Origin: Anthostomella pinea
Lineage: Eukaryota > Ascomycota > Sordariomycetes > Xylariales > Xylariaceae
Reading direction: 5' to 3'
DNA length: 64,000 nt
NCBI GenBank assembly: GCA_963556695.1
Contig: CAUWAG010000010.1
Span: 5,208,001-5,272,000 of the forward strand
The position numbers and the translations under genes were made by a program. This document shows, in pieces, positions 53,301-63,159 of this stretch; positions within the stretch are counted from its first letter, which is position 1, and every line of letters starts with the position of its first letter. The notes below the pieces were generated by a model. It saw only the letters and a program-made list of their open reading frames with translations, had not been told where the DNA came from and did not search any database.

Positions 53301-55443
53301 AGTCGTTATGGTTATGTTCTTCATAGTTTTAAAAATATTTATAACAATAAGCTTTTCAATATATGATAAATAACGGTTTTATTTACTCTTATAACCCTAG
53401 TTATAACTATAACGATTGTTCGTAACAATTTTACTTATAATAAAAATAATTTATAAGAGTAAATAGAAGAAAAAAACAATTTTAAATTAATATTATTTAT
53501 TCTTACCTTATTACCTTTCCCATAGTCCGTCAGGCCTAGGTAGTTAAAGAAAGAAAATTTTAATCTTATAGGTTTTAAGTTTTAAAGTAAACCAATTAAT
53601 AAATATATTTTTTTATTTCTTTAAGTTTTATATACTTATTAAAAAATTTAAGGTTTTTGATAATGATAATTACGTTTTAAAAACTTAAATTGACGCTTAT
53701 TCGATTTTATTATAAACCGTAAAGCGCGGGCTAACCTTTTCTAAATTCACATTTTAAATTTCCGTTCGTTGATGTGTTTATCTGGACTTTATTTTTATAG
53801 AAAAAGAGATAATCTAATGAAAATTAAAAAGCTAAAAAAAGCACGAAAGGTTTAAGAACAATAAATCTCTAGCTGTATATTAATAAAGATGGTTATTATA
53901 ACGCGAAGTTTTTCAATATTTTTAATTTAGATTTATAAAGAAAGAAAAAACCAAGAAGTAAGATCTTTCAATCAAGGTGCTAGGTTTTAAACGGGCTTGC
54001 TTTCGTAAGTTAAAACGAGCTAGGATTTTATTAAAACAGGTTTTATATTTTGTAAGCTTAAAGTTTAACAAATAACCGATAGCTTTTCTAATAACGATAA
54101 CAAACAGTAATATCTCATATTATAAGTTTAATAAATCTACTTGCTTTTTCAACAGTATTTAAAAAAAGCCGAAAGGTTTAAATCGCTTTACTTACTTTTT
54201 AGAAAAGGTTTAAGAAAGGCTAAGTTAATAAGATAGCTTGAAGACTATAAGCGAAAGTAAAGCACATTAACGCTTATTAAGTTTTAACAATAAACTGATC
54301 GTTTAACATGTCTTAAAAGTTCGAATGAATAGTAAGGTTATTTAACAATTTTTCCTAGCCGAAAGAAATAATAACGTTATTAAAACGAGGTAATCTACGC
54401 ATTACTAAACTTTAAACGTGCTTAAATTTACTTAGTTTTCGTTAATACGTATTAGATTCTTGAAGGGTTATCTTAAAGGTTTTATAAACTAGTTCGATAA
54501 GTTATTAAAGGTTTAAGCGGTTTTATTTGTTTATTTGTTTATTAGTTTATAATTTTTTTTATCTTTAAGCTATTTAACTACTGTTTATAGTACGCATGTT
54601 ATTGAGCTCTAAATTTGACTTAATGGTTATCCTCAAAGAAGTAAGTATTTAACGTACAAATACATCATATTAAGTTTTTCGTAAATTCCTCATTTAACGT
54701 TAATTAAAGTACTCGTTTCAAGCATAAATAAGCGTATAAGCGAGCGAATAAAACTTAAGTAGTTATATTTCTAAAGGAACGGATCGTTAAAAACCCTTTC
54801 AAATCACTCGTTCAAATACTTAAATGCCTTATAAGCCTTATACGGCTTATATCGAAATTAGCGTAAAAGTATAAGTTTAAAAACTTGTGAATAAATTTAA
54901 CGATTCTTTTATTAACCGTTTTTGAACTCTTCAAACTCGTATTGTTAATTAGTTACTACGTAGCTTATAAGAAAGCGGACGTATTTTTAAAAGAAAGTTC
55001 GGTACTACTTTCAATACTTTATAAATATTATTATGTCACTCGTAAAAACCGCATTGATCAACGTTTCTAAGTTAATACTTTATTTATCGATATCGTTTAT
55101 GAGCTTAGCGAAAATGTATATAAGAGCTATTACTATTTCGGTTCAAACATGATTATTAATATTTATAGCTTTAATATAAAAGTGTGTATAAGATATTATT
55201 ATTCGGCTAAAAAAAGGTATTAGAATAAAAAGATATCTTTAAATCTTAGGAACATGCTACTATATATTATGTGAGTAATGGCGCGTATATTTGAAAAGGG
55301 TATCGCACGCTTTTCAAAACGATCACGGTATATAATAATAGTTTAAAAAATTTGCGTGTATTGCAACATATAAAAGTAAAGATTTACAACCCAGATTTAT
55401 AAGTACTATAAAGTCATATATAAAGAAATCCATTATAAGAGCT
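50312..55443. other. 5.1-kb AT-rich desert with probable erased elements
   Basis: No gene that I can support. Much of it has the CpG-plus-TpA texture of RIP-mutated repeats. The ORFs at 51043-51261 and 53028-53270 (+) have no recognisable motifs. R2 copy b occupies the last ~180 bp. Confidence 0.5.
55265..55443 (+). repeat. Relic repeat R2, copy b
   Basis: Counterpart of 46765-46990. It ends next to the LTR-like island at 55449. Confidence 0.4.
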
Positions 55444-55448
55444 ATAAC

Positions 55449-55663
55449 TGTCACGTTTGCGAAAATGTACTAGCAAGGATGCAGTGATCCCGATTGACTA
55501 TTAACGTATGACGAACACTTGGTGAGGAGAAAGGAAATCTAAAAAGCGCACCCAAATCGGTGGGCAGCTTAAATGTGTGCAGTTCCCCACTAGACCCACT
55601 AGGGCCTGTATCAGTCACGTGATCACAATGACTAGTGCTGCCACTGATTGTGGGACCACCACA
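55449..55663. mobile_element. Solo-LTR-like island, family 4 (TGTCACGTTTG...CCACCACA)
   Basis: A 215-bp GC-rich island in AT-rich DNA, with TGT...ACA ends and a perfect 5-bp duplication ATAAC at 55444-55448 and 55664-55668. This fits a solo LTR. It shares the first seven bases with family 1 but not its body. No second copy and no internal region are seen, and orientation is unknown. The 75-codon antisense ORF covers most of the island and is probably incidental. Confidence 0.68.
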
Positions 55664-55668
55664 ATAAC

Positions 55669-58208
55669 TAAGTTTCAATATATATTTAGCAGCTTTTATA
55701 TATAACGTATTAAAGGATTTTTAATTAATATGTTATTCTAAACGAAAAGTAAATTATAGGTTGCTTAAAAAGATATTTGTTTGGAACCTTCGAGAATTTT
55801 GTCATTGAAATAAATGATATAACTATATATCTTCATATATATAAGAACTACCGACTAGAAAGTTATTACTTAGTTTAACAAATATAGCTTCAAATTTTAG
55901 TTGCTGGTTTTCAACTATCATAAGATATATTATATAAAGGTATAGTATATTTATTAAAACTATAAAGTAAGAAAAACAAAAGATATAAAGGTATTTCTAG
56001 ATTTATTTATTTATGAAATGAGATTGAAACATGGGATTAAGCTTTAAAACAGATTACGACGAAAGCTTTCAACATTAATATAATATTATTAATTTAAAGC
56101 CTTTTTTAAGTAGCATTTTAAAGCTATTTTCTACGAATAAACAACCGGTATAAACGAAAGGCTTTTTTAATTAAACCCCGATATTAATACCGATTATGAA
56201 AAATAAAGGGTTTAAAACGCTTAACATAATTTATAGCTTAAGCCGAAAATAAGGTTTAATTATAATAATATGAAAAGGATTTGTTTATAATATCAATTCT
56301 TTTAACTTATAAACGTATATTAAACGCTTCCTGACTTGAAAATAAGGTCTTCGAAATTTTTAATTCTAAATATAGGTATCAAGTTATAGAAGCATATTTA
56401 GTTTCGCGATTTATTTTTACTTTAAAAATCTTTAAATTCTTTCAATTATAACTAATAAAATTACCGTAAAGTTTTTAATCCGGTATTAATTGCAAGAAAC
56501 ATAATAAATATATTATTAAGCTTTATCTTTAAGATTTGACCGGACGTTTTTAAATGATACGTTATAAATATTAAGATATCATTAAACTTATAAGATGTGA
56601 TTAATAACATATATATATAGATATATAATAATGTTAAAAAATACGTTTATTAGAAATAACCTTTTATTACAAATTAGTTGAACACGATTGATGTTTTTAT
56701 TTATGAAAATATATAACTAGATTTGACGAGATTACGGCTTTAAGTATAATATATAAAATATATGGTATGTTATTAATGAAACCGGATTTAACTAATAAGT
56801 TAAAGCCTTAGCTAATATTAAAAAATTATAGATGAGTCTGTTAGTTTTTCTAAGCTATAAAACGAAAAATATATTAAATCAGAAACTACTTAAAGATTTT
56901 CATAATTTTTGTATAACTTTCAGGTAAAATATTTTAATAATAGGGTAAATTTCCAGCGCTTGTTTAAAAATTACTTCAACAAGCCATGTCTTATCTTTAC
57001 AATGTACGGTTGCTTTTAAAATATCGTATACAAAATATATAATAGTACTTTAAGCTTTAACGCCGGCTACGTTGCAATTTGAACTTAAGATTAAATATTA
57101 GAGTTTGTTAAATATAAAAGCTTTTTATTTACGAAAACAAAACGTAATCACGGTATATATATATATACAAAGTTATTTACTATTATTTTCTTTATAGTTA
57201 AATACGAGCGCTACTTTTAAACTATTGACTTGTTTATTATATATACTAATTATAAACCTTTAATCATTTGATTGTTATTACTTAGCGGTAAGAGTATTCC
57301 GTTGAATAAGTAAATAAATTACGACTATTAAGCTTAAAGATCGTATATATTAAAATAAAATAAAACTACGTCGCTAATATATTATCGCGTATTATTTTCG
57401 ATATATTTTATTATATCAAGGATTCTTTGAAATATAGCTCGGTTAGTAACCGCTACTAATAGGTTTTAAAAGAGGGAAAAGGAACTTATATTAAGTTGTT
57501 TAAAGATAAGATCAAAGAAGAGTGTTTTCATCAACTTTTTAATAAAAATAAAATAAACGCATTTTTCGCTTATATATAGAAGTCGATTAGTGACCTTAAT
57601 AAAGTGAAAAAGGTTTAACTCAAAAGTCTTTTTGCTTCAAGCGTATTATTTAGTAACTTTGAACGAGTTAACTTTTTAATTATTAGCAAAGGTTTCTCTT
57701 AATAAATAGAAGAAACCATAGAAATAGTTCATAATATAAATAATTCTCATAGAAAGACTACACTATAGATAAATATGAGAAATAAATATAATGGTTATAT
57801 TTTACTACGTAAAAAAATATTAAATCAATATTAGTATTTTTTATACTACCGGAAAATGGTATAAAAATGAACTTCATTAAAAAAGAAATCCCGAACGTAT
57901 TAAAAATAACATACGACGATTTAAGCTATTTTGTAATTAATTTTAACCGCTTAAATAACATGGTATTTTAACTTATAATAACCCGAAATATATCCACGTA
58001 CATTTTTAACTATATTTAATACGTTCGGTTTAATCTTTTTGAGCTTAAAAGTTCAGATTTTATTATTATTATTTACAAACATTTTCAAATCACTATAGTA
58101 AACTGTATTAAACCATTCTTATTATAAATAGAAAAGACCGCTACATTTATTATATCGTTAATTACTTCGTTAAATATATTTAAACATATTTAATAAGAGT
58201 CTATAACA
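55669..58208. other. 2.5-kb AT-rich desert
   Basis: No genes or element ends recognised up to the TA flanking pogo copy D. Short (TA)n at about 57157-57168. Confidence 0.6.
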
Positions 58209-58377
58209 TAGGTCACAAGCGAGCGGGACACACAAGCGAGGGGACACTTTTACCAACCTTTCAACCAACATATCAAATAACTTAATCACAACGCATTGAA
58301 TTTAATCTACTCAATTGGATTCCTCTTCCTCAGAGGTTTCTATCTCTATTGTACAAGTTCGCGCATTATGGCCAGTA

Positions 58378-60526
58378 GATTGATTGATTGATTGTATTTA
58401 ACGTGGGGGATCGCTCCTCAGTAGTGCAAACCACGCCTCCCAGAGCCTCTGCATCGCAGGGTTGTGGAGGTATCAAGATAATAAGTACAGTCAGTCCCGC
58501 TCACGAGCCCATCCCCGTTGTTACGGCGGTATGACCTTGGGGTCATCCATCTGGTCCTTCAAGAAAAGCTATCTATCGGGGGCAGATTGTTGAAAAGAAC
58601 TTGCTCTTCTCCACGAATTTTGCCCATTCCGCGCTCCTCTCCCCCAAGTATTGTAAACAGGCTGTCCTAAGAGAGTACCTGGGCAGCAGTCGGTTTTTCC
58701 CAAGCCTCTTACAAAAGAAAATGTGTTGTGGTGTTTTCTTCTCACCGCAGCTGCAGTGGTCATTCGAGTCTGTATGCCCAAAACGTTCATGATATCTAGC
58801 AAAGTCGCCATGTCCAGATCTGGCTGCTAGAAGTCTGTATAAAGTGCTCCTTTCAAAAGATATAAAGTCTCTTTTAGTTACTGCATGTAAGTATACTTCT
58901 TGATACCTAAGTTCGAATTCTCTCTTGCTCTTCCTTTTGAGATCTCTCTTTACCCAAGAGATTGTGGGAAGGTGTGTCGCGTCCGTTTCTAGCATGGCAC
59001 CCTCTTTTGTTAGTGTATCAGCAGCTTCGTTGCCATCGATATCTCTATGTCCAGGAATCCACTTGACGGTCGCTCCAGGAGTGTGTGCTGTGGCGAGTCC
59101 TTGGAATCGTAGAAAAATGATCTGTGATGTCTTGGGTGGAGTCCCATTGAGCCCATCCCACTGACGTGTTGTTCAGGCAGACATATAACCGTTTTCTGCG
59201 TCCAATTGCCCTGGCTGCTGTAAGACCTTGGAGAGCGCCATGGACTTCAGCATTTACTACTTCTGCTTGTAGAAGTCTGCCCTTTCCCCGATATACTTCT
59301 TGTGTAGTGCCGCCTTTCCTGATGGTGTAACCCCATCCAGTGCGGGTTGTGTCGTCCCATTGTGATCCATCCGAGTAGATGACAAGGTCAGTGTTCAAGT
59401 TTCTCTCCCGTAGCCATTGCTTGAAGAGCTCTATTTCTTTGTCTTTGTCCTTACGGATTGGGGGCTTATTCCATGATGGCTTGGTGAGTGTTGGTCTCTT
59501 GAAGTCAGGGACTAGCTGGAAGCTCCTTCATAGCCTTGTTGGTTCCTTGCGAGCTTGTATCTAGAGCCTGCCAACAAGAGGGTGTCTCTGGTCTATTCAT
59601 CCTAGTCGGAGGCCATGACGTCGTATTATTGACTCAGTGAGAACTCCTGCTGGGGGAATCTGTGATTCAAAGTGTAGGATATGTCCAGGGTGTGTTTTTT
59701 AGACCGGCAAGATAGCCCTGATCGCCGTTCGTAATACAGCATCTATTGTTCCAAGAAGCCCCTTAATACGACATGCTGATGTCCCACCTAAGCTACCAAC
59801 TTTCTCGATTCCCGGGTACCAGGCCTCCAGGCCGTATGTAAGAATAGGAATAACACAAGCTTTCACAGCCCTCTTGGTTGACTTTACTGGAAGTCCTTTG
59901 ACTGTGTTGTATAGTCCTCAAAGGTGATTTGCTACCCTACTAGCTTTCTTGACCCAGTAAGAAACGTGATTTTTGAAGTTTAGTTTTCTATTCAGGAGGA
60001 CACCTAGCCATCGCATGGAATCCTTTGCTATTTTGTTTATTGTCCCGTGGCGGACTGGAGGATTGTCTGAGTTCTTTTTCTGCGAGAAGTGCATGATCTC
60101 GGTTTTTTCGGGGTCAAATTCAATAGTGTTGTTATGTCCATATTAATTAAGTAGATAAAGATTTTCAGAAGCCTTTGTGGCTGGTTTTTTAAGGTTCTTT
60201 CCAATGCAGAGAGTCGCTAGGTCGTCTGCGTATCCAAAGCGTCTCCTTTTTATACCGAGTTGGGCACAGATTGGTTCTGTATACAGCATGTAAAGGATTG
60301 GAGAGGCTGGTGAGCCTTGTGGTAGCCCACAAGTGAGAGCTTTTATATCGGTCACAATACCTTCAAACCGAACTCTTGCGCACCGCTCGGACATGAACGA
60401 CTGGACCCATCTTATGAGAAAGGCCCGGCCAGCCTTGTTCTCTCATGCGAACCACCAGCCGTCCCATTAGGGCAGCATCAAAGGCCCCTTTCACATCTGA
60501 CGTGACTACCGTTGCAATGAGGCCTT
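58378..60526 (-). mobile_element. 5'-truncated Tad-like non-LTR retrotransposon (LINE)
   Basis: 2149 bp inserted in the zinc-knuckle region of pogo copy D, flanked by a perfect 14-bp duplication CATTATGGCCAGTA (58364-58377, 60527-60540). The same sequence occurs once, uninterrupted, in copies B and C, giving empty sites. Its 3' end, on the minus strand, reads CACGTTAAATACAATCAATC, finishing in a short (AATC)n tail. The 5' end is truncated within the reverse transcriptase domain, as is usual after incomplete target-primed reverse transcription. Confidence 0.93.
58573..60526 (-). pseudogene. LINE ORF2: reverse transcriptase, RNase H, zinc-finger C-terminus
   Basis: It starts abruptly in RT motif A (SDVKGAFDAALMGRL, about 60490). 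It then shows LPQGSPASPILYMLY, the catalytic FGYADD (about 60228), and after a stop near 60143 the thumb (EKTEIMHFSQKK, RWLGVLLNRKLNF) and connection. RNase H follows (IYSDGSQWD, GWGYTI, EVHGALQGL), with its usual CLDNTS Asp changed to Asn (CLNNTS), and a frame break near 59060-59110 before GNEAADTL. The C-terminus has a Cys/His cluster (CSCGEKKTPQHIFFC). This order fits the Tad1/I-type LINEs of fungi. Several stops and frame changes make it dead; the endonuclease and ORF1 are absent through 5' truncation. Confidence 0.88.
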
Positions 60527-61658
60527 CATTATGGCCAGTATTGCCGCAAACGTCACACTGTCACTCACGCGCTGCCGCCCTCCTTGGACAACGACTATCT
60601 TCCCCCATTTCTTGTCTTGCCGGCTCAGTACTAACTATCCTTTGCAGCCTGAAGACCTATTATATCTTTAATAGAAAATATTCCTCTTTTTATTAAACAT
60701 TTATTTTCTGTTCTCTGGTATTGACTTAGTAAATAATTGGCATCCTCTAGCTCGCGGACCCGGGAATCAACCGAAGCGACCTTGTGCAACAGACCGTATG
60801 TAGCCTTTGAAAACGAGCTCAACGCATCAATTATTGATATAAGTGAGCTTCCCTGATGGTTTATGACTCAATTTTGGATATAAACTGATTGGTTTACCGC
60901 TTCGTTAATGGTGGTAGGCGTTTTGGCAGTCCAAGTAGTGGGTGGCAGATTGGGGTCTGGCAACGGTGTTCGTACAACAGCGACAGTATCCAGCTTTGAA
61001 ATGACACTTTCTGGGTCAAAATGAACAAGCCTAATGGCACTGAAACCTGCTCGAATATTTCCTGGCATTATAACAGCGTTATGTGCTTTATAAAACGCTG
61101 TAAGGAAGTCCTCCTTTGAAACGTGGATTATATGACACTGGATGAGATCCTCAATCATGTGACCATAAGCTCGTTTGAGCGGGCTAAAACAGCTGACATC
61201 TAAAGGCTGGAGCTTATATGACGAATGGGCAGGCATATAAAGAGTAATAATGCCATTATTCTGGCAATAATTCTCAAAGACCTGGGAATGATGGCTTTCG
61301 TAACCATTTAGGATGAGGAGGCGTTTACCAGTAGTCATATGCGGTCTGGTATACTTGTCGAAATGCTGAATTCATTTTAAACCAAGCTCATTCGTAGTCC
61401 ACCCGTTGTCAGACACGGCCACCTTCCAATCGCGTGGTAATGTCGTGTCACAATACCATGAAGCGAAGTGGGTTTTGCCCTGTAAAATGATGAATGGCAG
61501 GACCACCCAACCATCAGTATTGACAGCAGAGATTGCTGTAGACCATTCTCTGTTACCTTTGCTGAGCTTGTCTAGGCTTGCCACTTCTTTTAGTACTTGT
61601 GACAACCATGCCAGACCCAACAATGCCCATCATAAACCCAGTCTCGTAAAAGTTGTAA

Positions 61659-61660
<2 letters not shown>

Positions 61661-61737
<77 letters not shown>
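61661..61737 (-). repeat. (TTG)26 microsatellite = 3' tail of LINE fragment
   Basis: About 26 pure TTG units on the plus strand. On the minus strand it is the (CAA)n tail of the inserted LINE fragment, abutting its target duplication. This explains the microsatellite as a retrotransposon tail that has probably expanded. Poly-Cys and poly-Asn ORFs here are artefacts. Confidence 0.92.
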
Positions 61738-61738
<1 letters not shown>

Positions 61739-61944
61739 AGCATTTAACGCCGGGGGGACTGCCGCGTAGCGGCGTCAACCAGGGGCTCCAAGAGGCCGCT
61801 CAGGCGTGCTCGGCTAGGTCTTCTATGTACATACACTGCCCATCTAGCAGGTCAAGTCCGTAGCCAGCCACCACACTTAAGCGGCGGATCACACCGTGTC
61901 CCCCCTCCTCCGGGTGAGGGGAAGTATCGGCTGAGGTCACAAAT

Positions 61945-62038
61945 GGGCCGTATGGCGCAATGGTCAAATGCGCCTGGTTGTGTTCTCGTTTGTGCGGTGG
62001 GCGACGAGAACAAGTGGGTTCGAATCCTGCTATGGCCC
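61945..62038 (+). promoter_or_regulatory. tRNA-like head with internal Pol III promoter boxes
   Basis: The ends GGGCCGT and ATGGCCC can form a 7-bp acceptor-like stem with one G-U pair. A D-arm GGCG/CGCC is visible. The T-arm region GTGGG-TTCGAAT-CCTGC holds a canonical B box. The anticodon region is not tRNA-like: a perfect 8-bp stem GTTCTCGT/ACGAGAAC encloses a 14-base loop, so this is a SINE promoter, not a working tRNA gene. A one-base ambiguity with the target duplication exists at 61945. Confidence 0.8.
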
Positions 62039-62510
62039 CCTTTCTGACCCGGCTTGTGCGAGTCGATAACCAGCACATGACAGTGGAGAGGCCCCATTTT
62101 ATCGCAGAGCCCGATAGCCAAGCAGCTTGTCTCCACAATACCCACTCCTGCGAGGTTTTCCCCCTTGTGATTTCCCTCGCCAGCAGATAATAAACACCTA
62201 CTCCACCCACCAATGCGACATATATCGAACGGCTACTGGAACGATATGTGCACCAGAGAACTGAGGTTCACTGGGTCGCTTTGTCACTAGATAGGAGGTT
62301 TTTCTGACGGAATCGTGCTTGGGTATTGACTAAAACCATCTGAACACTCCAGATTGGTACCGCTACAGCGAGGATAGGCTCGTGCGCGGATCTGAATGTA
62401 TCTAATTTGACACCTCTACAACCTTGCGATGCAATGGCTCTGGGAGGCGTGGTTTGCACTACTGAGGAGCTACCCCCCACGTTAAATACAAAACAAACAA
62501 ACAAACAAAC
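61946..62510 (+). mobile_element. tRNA-derived SINE with LINE-like 3' tail
   Basis: 565 bp between perfect 12-bp duplications AGGTCACAAATG (61934-61945, 62511-62522). It has three parts. The head, 61945-62038, is tRNA-like with A box TGGCGCAATGG (61953-61963) and B box GGTTCGAATCC (62017-62027). The body, about 62040-62250, is not related to anything else here. The tail, about 62250-62510, aligns with the 3' end of the LINE at 58378; the last ~85 bp before the short repeat differ at about seven positions. It ends in (AAAC)n. It encodes no protein; mobility would depend on LINE reverse transcriptase. It lies inside the LINE fragment at 61661-62595. Confidence 0.87.
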
Positions 62511-63159
62511 AGGTCACAAATGTTAGTTTCAGGGCGCGCCGCCAGGTTCAGTGCTCTTAGAGCTACAGTAGGTGCCGCGGCATGCCGCAGTCGTCAAAGT
62601 TGTAAATGTCCGTGTCTTGGATACCATGTTTCGCGATTGCTGCCGCAACTTGGCGAAACCACGCGCGATACGCGTCTGGATCTTCGTTCAAGATCCTCTG
62701 GTAGTCCATCCTCTGACGTAAACGCATCCGGAGGCCTGGTGTGCGTTGAATGAAGTTGCGCGTCCAGTTATTTCTAACGCGTCCAGCCCTGCGCGCCGCC
62801 AACAATTGATTTGCCATATTTTCAATATAACTGTGCCGGGGTGGAAATGCTCGCGCATCCAGGTCAAGAATGGAGGAGTAAATGGTATTCTCTTCAGAAA
62901 CCGTAAGTTTCAAAGAATTGGGCATGCTATCGCGTCGTGATGGTCGGCCGGCGATTCTTTGAGCCAGTGTAGAGATTGGTAGGTAGAAAGTTTTAGCAAG
63001 CTTTTGAACAGAAATATAAGGGTCTCGTTTTTTAGCTTGGACAGCTAGCTGCATGTCTGATTCGTTATAACGCTGTGCCATTGTCGTGGGTGGAGGAATA
63101 CTGGTTGGAAGTTGGAAGATTAAGAGGTTCATGAAAGTGTCCCACTCGATTGTGACGTA

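Larger units (their letters stand above)
61661..62595 (-). mobile_element. LINE 3'-end fragment with (CAA)n tail, itself interrupted by a SINE
   Basis: Inserted in pogo copy D between duplicated AAAGTTGTAAAT (61649-61660, 62596-62607). The same sequence occurs once, uninterrupted, in copy A near 5296-5307. Without the SINE it is about 358 bp, including a 26-unit triplet tail. Read on the minus strand it ends GGCGTTAAATGCTA(CAA)n, resembling the ACGTTAAATACAA end of the LINE at 58378 and so suggesting a related LINE, heavily 5'-truncated. No protein motif survives. It could alternatively be a headless SINE. Confidence 0.75.
58311..63081 (-). pseudogene. Fot/pogo transposase, copy D, split in three
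   Basis: Starts at ATG 63081 (MAQRYNESDMQLAVQAKKRD); the reading frame extends further upstream but this Met matches the start in A-C. The first piece runs to YNFD, where the LINE fragment interrupts right at the first catalytic Asp. The second (about 61648 down to 60541) holds the DDE core: LILNGYESHHS, where the second catalytic Asp is Asn, and LQPLDVSCFSPLKRAYG with the third Asp intact. The second insertion lies in the zinc knuckle (CGNTGHNARTC), whose remainder is at 58311-58377. A TGA also precedes the knuckle, as in B and C. 60640-60745 is AT-biased relative to B and C. It is inactive on several counts. Confidence 0.86.
58211..63157 (-). mobile_element. Fot/pogo-like transposon, copy D, carrying nested insertions
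   Basis: Bounded by TA (58209-58210, 63158-63159). The left end reads GGTCACAAGCGAGCGGGACA and the right end, reverse-complemented, reads CGTCACAATCGAGTGGGACA. Removing the LINE (58378-60526), the LINE fragment plus SINE (61661-62595) and one copy of each duplication leaves about 1.84 kb, close to copy A. The TIR and N-terminus differ from A-C, so it is a sister subfamily. The left end also carries two tandem CACAAGCGAG-type units. Confidence 0.88.

Noticed and set aside
61945..62038. Functional tRNA gene
   Set aside because: The B box and acceptor stem are good, but the anticodon arm is replaced by an 8-bp hairpin with a 14-base loop, and the sequence lies at the 5' end of a mobile element with target duplications.
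61800..62213. ORFs of 137, 97 and 76 codons on both strands
   Set aside because: They cross the boundary between the LINE fragment and the SINE, so they cannot be inherited genes.
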